A stretch of DNA of 53,595 nt from positions 1-53,595 of the forward strand of contig NZ_FMVT01000016.1 in the NCBI RefSeq assembly GCF_900102505.1. Reading direction: 5' to 3'. Shown here piece after piece: positions 45,054 through 53,595 of this stretch. This DNA comes from Paracoccus tibetensis. Its GTDB lineage: Bacteria > Pseudomonadota > Alphaproteobacteria > Rhodobacterales > Rhodobacteraceae. Below the pieces are notes generated by a model. The model had not been told where the DNA came from, made no database searches, and saw nothing but the letters and a program-made list of their open reading frames with translations. The translations under genes and the position numbers were made by a program. Numbering within the stretch: position 1 is the first letter of the stretch; each line of letters opens with the position of its first letter.

Positions 45054-45842
45054 ATGCTCGATGTGCTGACCCCGCTGGCCCACGAGGCGGGGGATCTGGC
45101 CCTGTCGCATTTCCGCAACCTCGGCCGCGATGCGGTGGCCGAGAAGGGGCCGCTGGACCTCGTGACGATCGCCGACCGCGAGGTCGAGGCGCTGGTGACC
45201 AAGCGCCTGCGCCAGGCCTTCCCCGAGGACGGGGTGCTGGGCGAGGAGGGCGGGCACACGCGCGGCACGTCCGGGCGGGTCTGGATCATCGACCCCATCG
45301 ACGGGACGTTCAACTTCGTGCGCGGCCTTGATGACTGGGCGGTGTCGATCGGGCTGATGCAGGACGGCCGGCCCGTCGCCGGCATCGTCCACGCGCCGGC
45401 GATGGGCGTGACGCTGTCCGGCGGCGTCGACGCGGCGCCCTTGCTGAACGGCCGCCCGCTCCCGCCGCTGACGGGCTTCAGCCGGGACCGCGCCTTGGTC
45501 GGCGTCGGGTTGGGCCAGTCGGTTCCCGCGCCCGAGCGGATCGAGATGCTGCGCGTGCTGATGCAGGATCTCGGCATCGTCTTCCGCCACTGCAACGCCA
45601 CGACCATCTCGCTGATCGAGCTGGCGACGGGCGAGGTGGACGGCCATGTCGGCTATGGCGAAAGCGCGTGGGACGTGATGGGCGCCTGGCCCGTGCTGAC
45701 GGCGCTCGGCGCCGTCTCGACGGTGGACTGGGCCAGAACGCCGCTTGATGCGAAGCTGCGCTTCGTGATCGGCAAGCCCGAGCTGGTCGAGGCTTGCCGC
45801 AGTCTTGGGCGCGAGGCTTGGCTCAGCCCTGCGGCACCTTGA
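45054..45842 (+). CDS. Inositol-monophosphatase-family phosphatase
   Basis: The 262-residue protein has the metal-binding signatures of the IMPase superfamily: VLGEEGG (first glutamates), DPIDGTFNFVRG and the C-terminal YGESAWDVMGAWPVL around the last aspartate. Members hydrolyse inositol-1-phosphate, histidinol phosphate, fructose-1,6-bisphosphate or PAP. It is not CysQ-like enough to decide between these. ATG at 45054 follows AAAGGAG. It overlaps the convergent next gene by 20 bases and has no obvious operon partner. Confidence 0.85.
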   Translation: MLDVLTPLAHEAGDLALSHFRNLGRDAVAEKGPLDLVTIADREVEALVTKRLRQAFPEDGVLGEEGGHTRGTSGRVWIIDPIDGTFNFVRGLDDWAVSIGLMQDGRPVAGIVHAPAMGVTLSGGVDAAPLLNGRPLPPLTGFSRDRALVGVGLGQSVPAPERIEMLRVLMQDLGIVFRHCNATTISLIELATGEVDGHVGYGESAWDVMGAWPVLTALGAVSTVDWARTPLDAKLRFVIGKPELVEACRSLGREAWLSPAAP

Positions 45843-46266
45843 CCTCGCCCTCTTCCTCGCCGTCCCAGTAGTGGACGCGCACGGCGTGCACATGGATCAG
45901 CGCCATGCCCGGCGTGTCGATCCCGTCGGGGAACCACCGCTCGATATCGGCGGACCAATGCTCCTTGAACGCGGCCTTGTCGTGGATGATCCGCGCCTCG
46001 CCCTCGACCGCGACGAACAGCGGCGGCGCGCCGAGGATGCCGGCGCGGCCCTGGAAGGACAGCGCGACATGCTTGTCGCGGGTGATGTCGGCGACGGTGC
46101 GGGTGTCGTCATAGGTGAAGTAGTAGCTGTCGCCGTCCCACTCCACCTCGCTGTTGTTGCTCATCGGGCGGGTGGCCAGCTGGCCGCCCTCGGTCCTGGT
46201 CGTCAGCATGGCGAAGTCGATCTTTCCCATCGCCTTTGCCAGATCATGCAGCGTCTTGCCGGCCAT
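45823..46266 (-). CDS. Pyridoxamine-5'-phosphate-oxidase-like (general stress protein 26) family protein
   Basis: The 147-residue protein has the split-barrel flavin-binding fold of the PNPOx-like / general stress protein 26 family. LATRPMSNNSEVEWDGDSYYF and VALSFQGRAG form the flavin-site strands, and PDGIDTPGMALIHVHAVRVHYWDG is the typical C-terminal part. Members bind FMN, FAD or F420, and most have no known substrate. The start at 46266 behind CAGGAGAC is favoured over upstream in-frame starts. It is monocistronic. Confidence 0.82.
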   Translation of the reverse strand: MAGKTLHDLAKAMGKIDFAMLTTRTEGGQLATRPMSNNSEVEWDGDSYYFTYDDTRTVADITRDKHVALSFQGRAGILGAPPLFVAVEGEARIIHDKAAFKEHWSADIERWFPDGIDTPGMALIHVHAVRVHYWDGEEEGEVKVPQG

Positions 46267-46495
46267 GATGTCTCCTGCGGGTTGCGGTTGCGCGTCAGGT
46301 GAACGCGGCCCGCGCCCCATTCGTTGCGCCGCCCTGCCCTGCACTGCGGCAGCCGCGCTGCAACGGCTCATTTTATGCATGCGGCGGGCTGACAAGCCCT
46401 GCGCTTGGGCCTAGACAACCTGAACGAGGGTTAGGTGACGAGGCGATGATGTTTTCCACAACCTGTAGGCGCGGCGCGCCGGCGAGGGCCGAGGC
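46267..46495. other. Intergenic region upstream of rfbB
   Basis: These 229 bases lie between the divergent stress-protein and rfbB genes and must hold both promoters. The centre is less GC-rich. GAGGGTTAGG and similar purine-rich patches are seen, but no clear operator, repeat or small gene. Confidence 0.45.
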
Positions 46496-47533
46496 ATGAA
46501 GATCCTCGTGACCGGCGGGGCCGGCTTCATCGGCTCGGCGGTGGTGCGCCTTGCCGTCGCGCGGGGACATGAGGTCGTGAATCTCGACGCGCTGACCTAT
46601 GCCGCCAACCTTGAGAACGTCGCCTCGGTCGCGGACGCGCCGGGCTATGCCTTCGAGAAGGCCGACATCCGCGACCGCGCCGCGCTGGACCGGATCCTCG
46701 CGCAGCACCGGCCCGACGCGATCATGCACCTGGCCGCCGAGAGCCATGTGGACCGCTCGATCGACGGGCCGGACGCCTTCGTGCAGACCAACGTCATCGG
46801 TACCTTCAACCTTCTGGAAGCCGCGCGCGCCTACTGGACCGCGGCGGGCCGGCCCGAGGGCTTCCGCTTCCACCACATCTCGACCGACGAGGTCTTCGGC
46901 TCGCTCGGGCCAGAGGGGCAGTTCACCGAGGACACGTCCTATGATCCGCGCAGCCCCTATTCGGCCAGCAAGGCGGGCAGCGACCACCTGGTGCGGGCTT
47001 GGGCGGAAACCTATGGCCTTCCGACGCTTCTGACCAACTGCTCGAACAATTACGGCCCCTTCCACTTCCCGGAAAAGCTGGTGCCGGTGGTGATCCTGAA
47101 GGCGCTCGCCGGCCAGCCGATCCCGGTCTATGGCGACGGCGGCAACGTGCGCGACTGGCTCTATGTCGAGGATCACGCCGACGCGCTGCTGCTGGTGCTG
47201 GAGAAGGGTGCGGTGGGCCGCAGCTACAACATCGGCGGCGAGAACGAGGCGAAGAACATCGACCTCGTCCGCACCATCTGCGCCCACATGGACGAGCTGC
47301 ATCCCGAAGGCGCGCCCCATGCCGAGCTGATCACCTTCGTCGCCGACCGGCCCGGCCACGACCGCCGCTACGCCATCGACCCGACCCGCATCCGTACCGA
47401 GCTGGGCTGGCGCCCTTCGGTCACGGTCGAGGAGGGGCTGCGCCGCACCGTCGAATGGTATCTGGCGAACCGCGACTGGTGGCAGCCGCTCCTCTCGCGC
47501 GAGGGCGTCGGCACCAGGCTGGGCGCGGCATGA
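46496..47533 (+). CDS. rfbB: dTDP-glucose 4,6-dehydratase
   Basis: The 345-residue extended SDR makes dTDP-4-keto-6-deoxyglucose, the second step of dTDP-L-rhamnose synthesis. It has the NAD-binding [12 protein letters not shown] at the N-terminus, the catalytic [20 protein letters not shown] (YxxxK) and [12 protein letters not shown]. The start is 3 bases after GAGGC in a weak ribosome context. It heads rfbB-rfbD-rfbA, coupled by ATGA overlaps. Confidence 0.95.
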   Translation: MKILVTGGAGFIGSAVVRLAVARGHEVVNLDALTYAANLENVASVADAPGYAFEKADIRDRAALDRILAQHRPDAIMHLAAESHVDRSIDGPDAFVQTNVIGTFNLLEAARAYWTAAGRPEGFRFHHISTDEVFGSLGPEGQFTEDTSYDPRSPYSASKAGSDHLVRAWAETYGLPTLLTNCSNNYGPFHFPEKLVPVVILKALAGQPIPVYGDGGNVRDWLYVEDHADALLLVLEKGAVGRSYNIGGENEAKNIDLVRTICAHMDELHPEGAPHAELITFVADRPGHDRRYAIDPTRIRTELGWRPSVTVEEGLRRTVEWYLANRDWWQPLLSREGVGTRLGAA

Positions 47534-48387
47534 ACGGCCTCCTCGTCTTCGGGCAGAGCGGTCAACTGGCGCGCGAACTCGCCGCGCTGGCGCCCGAGGC
47601 GCGCCTCTTCGGCCGCACCGAGGCCGACCTGACGAACCCCGAGGGTTGCGCCGCGGCCATCGCCGCCGCCCGGCCCGCCGCCGTCGTCAACGCCGCCGCC
47701 TATACCGCCGTGGACCGGGCCGAGACGGATGCCGACGCCGCGCGGCTGGTGAATGCGGACAGCCCCGCCGCGATGGCCCGCGCCTGCGCCGCGCTTGGCA
47801 TTCCCTTCCTGCACGTCTCGACCGACTACGTCTTCGACGGCAGCGGCGAGGCCCCCCGCGCCGAGGATGCGCCGACCGGCCCCCTGGGCGTCTACGGCGC
47901 GACCAAGCTGGCCGGCGAGGCGGCGATCCGCGAGGCGGGCGGGCAATGGGCGGTGATGCGGACCTCCTGGGTCTTCAGCCGCCACGGCGCCAACTTCGTC
48001 AAGACCATGCTCCGCCTCGGGGCCGAGCGGGACCGGCTGACCATCGTCGCCGACCAAGTCGGCGGGCCGACCCCGGCCGCCGACATCGCCGCCGCGGCGC
48101 TGACCATGATCGGCGCCATGCGAAACGACGCCTCGAAGGGCGGGCTCTACCATTTCGCGGGCGCGCCGGACGTGTCCTGGGCCGATTTCGCCCGCGCGAT
48201 CTTCGCCCGCGCCGGGCTGTCGCCCGAGGTGGTGGACATCCCGACCTCGGCCTATCCCACCCCGGCCCGGCGGCCGCTGAACTCGCGGCTTGATTGCAGC
48301 CGCATCGCGCAGGATTTCGGGATCGCGCGGCCCGACTGGCAGGCGGGGCTGGCCCGCGTGCTGCAAGAGCTGGAGACGACGGCATGA
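47530..48387 (+). CDS. rfbD: dTDP-4-dehydrorhamnose reductase
   Basis: The 285-residue enzyme reduces dTDP-4-dehydro-L-rhamnose to dTDP-L-rhamnose. Visible are the nucleotide-binding [39 protein letters not shown] (YxxxK) and [18 protein letters not shown]. Length and motif order are those of RfbD/RmlD. It overlaps both neighbours by four bases. Confidence 0.95.
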   Translation: MNGLLVFGQSGQLARELAALAPEARLFGRTEADLTNPEGCAAAIAAARPAAVVNAAAYTAVDRAETDADAARLVNADSPAAMARACAALGIPFLHVSTDYVFDGSGEAPRAEDAPTGPLGVYGATKLAGEAAIREAGGQWAVMRTSWVFSRHGANFVKTMLRLGAERDRLTIVADQVGGPTPAADIAAAALTMIGAMRNDASKGGLYHFAGAPDVSWADFARAIFARAGLSPEVVDIPTSAYPTPARRPLNSRLDCSRIAQDFGIARPDWQAGLARVLQELETTA

Positions 48388-49256
48388 CGACACGGAAAGG
48401 CATCATCCTGGCGGGAGGCTCGGGCACGCGGCTCTACCCGATCACGATGGGCGTCTCGAAGCAGCTCCTGCCGCTCTACGACAAGCCGATGATCTACTAC
48501 CCGATCTCGGTCCTGATGCTGACCGGCATCCGCGAGATCGCGATCATCACCACGCCCGAGGACCAGGCCCAGTTCCAGCGCCTGCTGGGCGACGGCAGCC
48601 AGTGGGGCCTTGCCTTCACTTGGATCATCCAGCCCTCGCCCGACGGGCTGGCGCAGGCCTACATCCTGGCCGAGGACTTCCTGGCCGGCAGGCCCTCGGC
48701 AATGGTGCTGGGCGACAACATCTTCTTCGGCCACGGCCTGCCGCCGATGCTGCACGCCGCGGATGCGCGCATCTCCGGCGGCACCGTCTTCGGCTATCAC
48801 GTCGCCGATCCCGAACGCTACGGCGTCGTCGATTTCGACGAGAACATGCGCGCCCGCGCCATCGTGGAAAAGCCCGAGGTGCCGCCCTCGGATTACGCCG
48901 TCACGGGTCTCTACTTTCTCGACGGCACCGCGCCCGAGCGCGCGCGAGCCGTTCAGCCCTCGCCCCGCGGCGAGCTGGAGATCACCACCCTACTCGAGAC
49001 CTACCTGCACGAGGGCGCGCTTCAGGTCGAGCGGATGGGCCGGGGCTTCGCCTGGCTCGACACCGGCACCCATGCCAGCCTGCTGGACGCGGGCAACTTC
49101 GTGCGCACGCTCGAGACGCGGCAGGGCCTGCAGACCGGCTCGCCCGAAGAGATCGCCTTCGGTGCGGGCTGGATCACCGCCGACGAGCTGCGCACGCAGG
49201 CCATGCGCTACTCGAAGAACGCCTATGGCGCCTACCTGCTGAAGCTGCTGGACTGA
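48384..49256 (+). CDS. rfbA: Glucose-1-phosphate thymidylyltransferase
   Basis: The 290-residue enzyme makes dTDP-glucose, the entry point of dTDP-rhamnose synthesis. The N-terminal GIILAGGSGTRLYPIT signature, VSKQLLPLYDKPMIYYP, MVLGDNIFFGHGL and VEKPEVPPSDYAVTGLYF are all present. The epimerase RfbC, needed between RfbB and RfbD, is not encoded in this window and should lie elsewhere. Confidence 0.95.
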   Translation: MTTRKGIILAGGSGTRLYPITMGVSKQLLPLYDKPMIYYPISVLMLTGIREIAIITTPEDQAQFQRLLGDGSQWGLAFTWIIQPSPDGLAQAYILAEDFLAGRPSAMVLGDNIFFGHGLPPMLHAADARISGGTVFGYHVADPERYGVVDFDENMRARAIVEKPEVPPSDYAVTGLYFLDGTAPERARAVQPSPRGELEITTLLETYLHEGALQVERMGRGFAWLDTGTHASLLDAGNFVRTLETRQGLQTGSPEEIAFGAGWITADELRTQAMRYSKNAYGAYLLKLLD

Positions 49257-49347
49257 GGCCCCGCCCCCGACCGGGCCAAGTTGCGTTTGCAATGGGCTCG
49301 AGCGGGGCCGATAGTTGCGCGACGACGACAGCCGGGGGAACGGCCGG

Positions 49348-49848
49348 ATGATCACCATCGTTCACGCCGCCGACCTACCCTGCCGCCCCGAGGACCTGCC
49401 GCGGGACGCGCTGGCCGAGGCCGGGATGCTGGTCCTCGCGGGTCCGGGCGGCGCCTTCGACGGGCTGGACCTGCCCGAGCCGCCGGGGCGCGTCGGCGGG
49501 CGGATCATCCGCCTTCAGCACATCTTGCCCGAGCCTTCGGCCTTCGCCCTCCTCGCGGACGCCGTCCGCCTGCTCCGCCACCTGCCCGCACCCTGGGGCG
49601 CGCTGCGCTACCGCCGGACGGGCACCCCACCTGCCGCGCTGGACGAGGGGCGGGAGGTGGCGTGGCAGATCGGCGACAACGGCGAGATCACCGCCTTCCG
49701 CCTGTCGCCCGGCGCGGCGGACGATCCGCTTCTGCCCGTGCTGACGCGCGAGCTGGCCGGCCGCCCGCTCAGCGACTCGCGCCGCTTCGACTTCCTCGCG
49801 GCCGCCCTGACCGCCGCCTCGGCTCCGGCCGGACCGGACGCGGCATGA
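49348..49848 (+). CDS. Hypothetical protein in the rhamnan/polysaccharide operon
   Basis: I do not recognise this 166-residue protein. It is soluble, rich in A, P, L and D, with no signal peptide, transmembrane helix or known motif. ATG at 49348 follows GGGGGAACGG. It ends in an ATGA overlap with the glycosyltransferase gene, so it is translated together with it. The coupling suggests a partner or accessory role in the same surface-glycan pathway. Confidence 0.65.
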   Translation: MITIVHAADLPCRPEDLPRDALAEAGMLVLAGPGGAFDGLDLPEPPGRVGGRIIRLQHILPEPSAFALLADAVRLLRHLPAPWGALRYRRTGTPPAALDEGREVAWQIGDNGEITAFRLSPGAADDPLLPVLTRELAGRPLSDSRRFDFLAAALTAASAPAGPDAA

Positions 49849-52349
49849 AAAGCGCCGACCAGCTCTGGCGCGAGATCGCCGGACCAGAGCGAACAAACAA
49901 GCGGCCGGACTTCCGCGTCGATCCCGACTTCCGCGCGGACCCGTCGGACCGCAGCCACCGCAGCCGCTACAGCGAGCTTCGCGAGAAGGCGCCCCATATC
50001 GATGCCGGCCTTGCCGCGCTGATCATCCACCCGGACCTCAAGGCGCTTTTCGAGGCCGGCGATCCCGACGCGCTGCACCTGGCCTTCGAGCTGATCCAGC
50101 TCGGCGCGCCCGTGGACGTGACCGTGGCCGATTTCTCGATGCAGGCCTATCTCGACTGGCATCCCGACATCGCCCGCGCGCGGATGAACCCGCTGATGCA
50201 CTACCTTCGCTATGCCACCATCGAGGGCCGGCACCGGGCGCTGGCCGACCTGCGCAAGGGGCTGCATCTGGGTGCGCAGCCTTTCCTGCCCGAGCGCGAG
50301 ACGGTGCTGATCTGCGTGCACGAGCTGTCGCGCACCGGCGCGCCCGTGGTGGGGCTGGACCTGGCGCGGCAGGCGAGCCTCAGCTGCAACACCATCGTGG
50401 CGACCCATCAGGCCGGCCCGCTGCTGGACGCGTTCCTGCCCCACTGCTGCGCCGTGCAGGTCCTGAAGAACCCGCTGCGCGAGCTGCCCTATGTCCCCTT
50501 CCCGGCCTTCCGGCAGATCGACCGGGCGATCCTGAACTCGGTCGAGAGCGTCCTCTTCGTCCATCCGCTTGTGGCCGCGAACATTCCCTTTGCGGCCTAT
50601 ATCCACGAATACGCGGACAACACCGACGCCTGGAAGATGGCCTGCATGACGACCTTTGCAGACCTCCTGGTCTTCGGCTCGGACCATGTCCGGGACACCT
50701 GGCGCGGACGCTTCGACGATGTCGGCTTCGACGCCCGGACCGACAGCACGATCATCCCCCAGCAGGCGCTGGTCGAGGGGAATGTCGGCGCCGCCCGCCG
50801 GACCGCGGCGCGGCAGGAGCTGTCGCGGGTGCTGAAGCGGGATCTGACGGATGTCCGACTGATCTGCGGCGCCGGCAAGATCCAGATCCGCAAGGGCACC
50901 GACATCTTCGTGCAGGCCGCGCAGATCGCCGCCGGGATCGACCCGGACGCGGTCTTCGTCTGGATCGGGGACGGGCAGAACCACCAGGACCCCCATTTCG
51001 GCGTCTATCTCGACGTGCAGATGCGGCAGGTCGGGGCGGGCCGGCCCGGGGGCAACCTGTTCTTCCTGCCGGCCGGACCGCTCTACCCCGTGCTTCTGGA
51101 TGCGGCCGATGCGATGTTCCTGTCCTCGCGGCTCGATCCGCTGCCCAACGTCGTCTTCGACGCGCTGCGGCACGGGGCGAGCGTCGTCTGCTTCGACGGC
51201 GCCACGGGCTTTTCGGATGCCCGCTACTGCGCCTCGCCCCGCATCCGCTGCACGCCCTATCTCGATCCTGCCGCCGCCGTGCGGGCGCTGCTGGAGCTGC
51301 CGCGCAAGGCGGACGGTCCCGACGTGGCGGCTGAAGACCCCGCGCCGGACCCGTCGCTCTTTCTCCGGCTGGACCGGGCGCTGCGGGACCGGCTGGCGCG
51401 CCAGCGCAGCTTCGTGCTGGGCGCAAGCGCGATCGACAGCCCCCTGCTCTTCACCACGTCCGAGGCCGACCGCCCCCTGCGCCGGCGCGAGCGCGAGAAG
51501 ATGCTGGGCTATGGCCGCCGCCTCCTCTGGCGCGACATCGAGGACGCGCGCGCGGCGGTGGCCGCCTCAGGCAGCTGGATGCACCGGCGCATGCGGGTCG
51601 AGACCTATGCCGAGGTTCCGGCCGACGACCCCCGGCTGCCGCGCTTCTCGATCCATGTCCATGCCTACCACACCGACGATCTCGGGGCAGATTTCCGCGA
51701 CTTCGCCGCCTTCGCCCGCGCCGACCGCATCGTCGTGACGACAGACGCGCCGGCCAAGGCCGCGCAGGCCCGTGAGGCCGCCGCCGCGCAGGGTCTCAGG
51801 ATCGAGACGCTGCTGATGCCGAACCAGGGCCGCGACATCCTGCCCTTCCTGCGCCTGTTCGGCGACGGCGGGGCGGCAGGGGGGGACGGCATTTGGTGCC
51901 ATCTCCACCAGAAGAAGTCGCTCCAGACGACCGATCGCGGCGATGTCTGGAAGCGGTTCCTGCACCGCATCTGCCTCGGCAGCGAGCGGGCGCTGTCCTC
52001 TGCCCTTCTGCACATCGCCGAGCCCGGCACGGGACTGGTCGCGCCCTTCGATCCCTATGTCGTCGGCTGGAACGACAGCCACCGCAGCCTCGGCCGGATC
52101 GCGGACGCCTTCCCCGGCCCCTTCCCGCCCGCGCCGCTGCTCTTTCCGGTCGGCAACATGTTCTGGACGCACGCCGCGGTCGCCCGCGAGATGCTGGCCC
52201 TCTTCGGCGAGGACCACCCCTGGCCGAACGAGCCGATCCCGACGGACGGGACCGAGTTCCACCTGATCGAGCGCCTCTGGCCCGCCATCGCCGCGCGCAT
52301 GAACCTCGCCTCGGTCTTCCTTCACAAGCCGGACGAGGCGAGGAACTAG
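49845..52349 (+). CDS. Glycosyltransferase fused to a rhamnan-synthesis protein F (RgpF) domain
   Basis: The 834-residue protein has three parts. The N-terminal 150 residues are unassigned but include the YLDWHPDIARARMNPLMHYL segment seen in large polysaccharide glycosyltransferases. A GT4-like domain follows (about 150-470) with ICGAGKIQIRKGTDIFVQAA and FLSSRLDPLPNVVFDALRHG, where the donor-site glutamate is replaced by aspartate. The C-terminal part (from about 600) is RgpF-like: IHVHAYHTDDLGADF, LMPNQGRDILPFLRLF, WCHLHQKKS and PVGNMFW. It should transfer rhamnose or another sugar onto a growing surface glycan. It follows the rfb genes that make dTDP-rhamnose. Confidence 0.8.
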   Translation: MKSADQLWREIAGPERTNKRPDFRVDPDFRADPSDRSHRSRYSELREKAPHIDAGLAALIIHPDLKALFEAGDPDALHLAFELIQLGAPVDVTVADFSMQAYLDWHPDIARARMNPLMHYLRYATIEGRHRALADLRKGLHLGAQPFLPERETVLICVHELSRTGAPVVGLDLARQASLSCNTIVATHQAGPLLDAFLPHCCAVQVLKNPLRELPYVPFPAFRQIDRAILNSVESVLFVHPLVAANIPFAAYIHEYADNTDAWKMACMTTFADLLVFGSDHVRDTWRGRFDDVGFDARTDSTIIPQQALVEGNVGAARRTAARQELSRVLKRDLTDVRLICGAGKIQIRKGTDIFVQAAQIAAGIDPDAVFVWIGDGQNHQDPHFGVYLDVQMRQVGAGRPGGNLFFLPAGPLYPVLLDAADAMFLSSRLDPLPNVVFDALRHGASVVCFDGATGFSDARYCASPRIRCTPYLDPAAAVRALLELPRKADGPDVAAEDPAPDPSLFLRLDRALRDRLARQRSFVLGASAIDSPLLFTTSEADRPLRRREREKMLGYGRRLLWRDIEDARAAVAASGSWMHRRMRVETYAEVPADDPRLPRFSIHVHAYHTDDLGADFRDFAAFARADRIVVTTDAPAKAAQAREAAAAQGLRIETLLMPNQGRDILPFLRLFGDGGAAGGDGIWCHLHQKKSLQTTDRGDVWKRFLHRICLGSERALSSALLHIAEPGTGLVAPFDPYVVGWNDSHRSLGRIADAFPGPFPPAPLLFPVGNMFWTHAAVAREMLALFGEDHPWPNEPIPTDGTEFHLIERLWPAIAARMNLASVFLHKPDEARN

Positions 52350-53507
52350 ATGGTCAAGCTGATCGTGCATATCGGCCTTCCCGGCACGGGATCGGACGCC
52401 CTCGCGGCGCGGCTCGAGGCGTCCCGGCACGCGCTGCGCGCGGCGGGCGTGGCCGTTCTTGGCGCATGGCTGGAGCATGTTCCGGGGGGCGGCGCGGCGC
52501 CGTGGCAGGCGTCGGGCGGGGTATCTGCCGATCCGGCCGAGGCCGCGGACGCGCTGTTCCCGCTGCTCTCCCGGGCACTGGACGACACGCAGGACGCCGG
52601 CGGCCGTCTCGCCATCTGGAGCAACGGCGATCTCTGCGCTGCCGCCACGGTGCCGGCGCTGCGCCGCCTGGCGCAGACTGGCCACGAGGTCGAGGTGCAG
52701 GGCTACGTCCCCCGCCACGACCGCTGGCTCACCGGCTGCTATGCAGGATGGGCGCTGCGGCAGAGGATGGCGGCGCGTCCCGTTCCCGCCTTTGCCGACT
52801 GGCTTCAGGCGCAGGGAACCTGCCCTGCCCTTGCGGACCAGCTTGCGGCGTGGGAAGCGGCCATCGGCGCCTCGCTTCGGCTCTTCAACGCCGAGGCGGC
52901 GGGGGATGTGGCGGCGCATTTTCTCGCCCTGAACGGCATTGCCGACCTCGTCGCGCCGCAGCCGGACGCGCCTGACCTGGGCCGGATTTTCCCCACCAAC
53001 CGTCAACTGGCCGATGTCGCCGCCGCGCAGGCCGCGGACATCGCCGCCACCAACGCCATGCTGGCGCGGCAGGGCCAGCCTCCCTTGGGCCCGGCCGGTC
53101 CCTCGCCCTGGCCTTTCGACCCGCTGGCGCTGCGCCTCGTGCGCGCGCTGGCCGAGGAAGCCGGTTCGCACGGCGAAACGGAGGTTGCCGCACTCGCCCG
53201 CCAGTTAGCTGCGAGCGAGCGGCAGGTGCAGGCGCTGTCGGTGCAGCTGCGCCGCCTCGCCGCCCCGCGCGCCGAGGAGTTCGCGGCGCGGCTGCGTCTG
53301 GCGCTGGCGCTGGACGATCCGCAGGCGCTGCTCTCGCCCGATGCCGTCGCTGCCGAGGTCCAGCGCCTGCGCACCGACCTGACCGCGGCAGAGGCCGCGG
53401 CCGAGGCGGCGCGCCGCCGCGTCGCCGCGCTGGAGTCCAGCACCTCCTGGCGGCTGACGGCACCGCTTCGGACCCTCGGGCGGCTGATGCGCCGCCCTGG
53501 GCGGTGA
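52350..53507 (+). CDS. Sulfotransferase-like P-loop protein with a C-terminal coiled coil
   Basis: The 385-residue protein starts VKLIVHIGLPGTGSDALAAR, which resembles the 5'-phosphosulfate loop of sulfotransferase-fold proteins (HIGxPKTGT), but the usual K and T/S-T are replaced by G and S-D. The middle is alanine-rich and helical. Residues about 265-365 form a coiled coil (ARQLAASERQVQALSVQLRR; AEVQRLRTDLTAAEAAAEAA), and the tail SSTSWRLTAPLRTLGRLMRR is a phrase often found at the end of surface-glycan glycosyltransferases. It abuts the previous gene with no gap. The missing P-loop residues make catalysis uncertain; a structural or assembly role is possible. Confidence 0.6.
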   Translation: MVKLIVHIGLPGTGSDALAARLEASRHALRAAGVAVLGAWLEHVPGGGAAPWQASGGVSADPAEAADALFPLLSRALDDTQDAGGRLAIWSNGDLCAAATVPALRRLAQTGHEVEVQGYVPRHDRWLTGCYAGWALRQRMAARPVPAFADWLQAQGTCPALADQLAAWEAAIGASLRLFNAEAAGDVAAHFLALNGIADLVAPQPDAPDLGRIFPTNRQLADVAAAQAADIAATNAMLARQGQPPLGPAGPSPWPFDPLALRLVRALAEEAGSHGETEVAALARQLAASERQVQALSVQLRRLAAPRAEEFAARLRLALALDDPQALLSPDAVAAEVQRLRTDLTAAEAAAEAARRRVAALESSTSWRLTAPLRTLGRLMRRPGR

Positions 53508-53511
53508 GGGC

Positions 53512-53595
53512 TCAGATCTCGCGCAGGTCCGCGGGGATCAGCGCGTCGGGCAGGTTCTGGTAGCAGACCGGGCGCAGGAAGCGGCGGATCGAGAG
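53512..53595 (-). CDS. C-terminal fragment of an unidentified protein at the right edge
   Basis: The last 27 codons of a minus-strand frame run off the window edge, ending RFLRPVCYQNLPDALIPADL then REI and a stop at 53512. It is convergent with the sulfotransferase-like gene, 4 bases away. The fragment does not look like the C-terminus of RfbC and I do not recognise it. Confidence 0.5.
   Translation of the reverse strand, partial: LSIRRFLRPVCYQNLPDALIPADLREI

Noticed and set aside
46373..46495. Possible small regulatory RNA or CRISPR-like repeat upstream of rfbB
   Set aside because: No repeated unit or stable hairpin with a terminator was seen; nothing supports an RNA gene.
49608..51173. 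A 521-codon minus-strand frame opposite the glycosyltransferase-RgpF gene
   Set aside because: The plus-strand gene is coupled to its neighbours and has family motifs. The reverse frame has the same kind of low-complexity shadow composition as other antisense frames here.

Overview
The window is GC-rich, densely packed alphaproteobacterial DNA. The gene content points to Rhodobacterales: a rhaRSTPQUK/rhaDI rhamnose locus of the rhizobial/rhodobacterial type, DctPQM TRAP transport, a bgsBA-like glucan synthase pair and many ATGA stop/start overlaps. Paracoccus or a close relative is a guess from overall style; nothing in the window fixes the genus. No replication, partition, tRNA or rRNA genes are visible, so I cannot say whether this is chromosome or a large plasmid.

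Most of the window (1-39931) is a set of plant cell-wall sugar modules standing side by side. (1) 1-6523: a rhamnogalacturonan/pectin module with a GH105 unsaturated rhamnogalacturonyl hydrolase, a TRAP transporter, kduI and kduD, and a divergent IclR regulator with two matching palindromic operators. It is decaying: kduI has a one-base deletion and kduD is cut by an IS3-family element running off the left edge. (2) 6514-17094: a complete L-rhamnose catabolic locus, with rhaR-S-T-P-Q-U-K leftward and rhaD-rhaI rightward from a shared promoter region containing repeated GTCAATCA-type operators. (3) 17179-18555: a DMT exporter followed by a recombination scar holding a 5' fragment of an AEC-family carrier and an N-terminal fragment resembling a hotdog thioesterase. 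(4) 18556-25299: a LysR-regulated arabinan module (CUT1 ABC importer plus GH51 arabinofuranosidase). (5) 25652-26071: a fosfomycin-resistance-type FosA. (6) 26168-36087: a LacI-regulated xylan-oligosaccharide operon (ABC importer, GH43 xylosidase, ATPase, Gfo/Idh/MocA oxidoreductase, ThuA-like protein, xylose isomerase). (7) 36106-39931: an oxidative pentose module (FAH-family 2-keto-3-deoxy-pentonate dehydratase, GntR regulator, IlvD/Edd-type pentonate dehydratase).

From 40067 the window turns from catabolism to surface polysaccharide. A membrane-fusion protein plus processive GT2 synthase pair resembles BgsB/BgsA mixed-linkage beta-glucan synthesis. It faces a two-gene unit encoding a small outer-membrane beta-barrel and a Cache-HAMP sensor with no output domain. 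After an inositol-monophosphatase-family enzyme and a flavin-reductase-like stress protein come rfbB-rfbD-rfbA for dTDP-L-rhamnose. These are followed by a hypothetical protein, a large glycosyltransferase/rhamnan-synthesis-F fusion and a sulfotransferase-like P-loop protein with a coiled-coil tail. rfbC is not in the window.

Taken together the window suggests a plant-associated or plant-litter bacterium that imports and degrades rhamnose, arabinose and xylose polymers and builds rhamnose- and glucose-containing surface glycans. The most promising unexplained unit is the glucan synthase with its facing barrel and output-less sensor. Other notable points are the two-hit decay of the kdu genes, the GntR and LacI operator pairs, and GC-rich hairpins placed directly after the binding-protein genes of three separate ABC operons.
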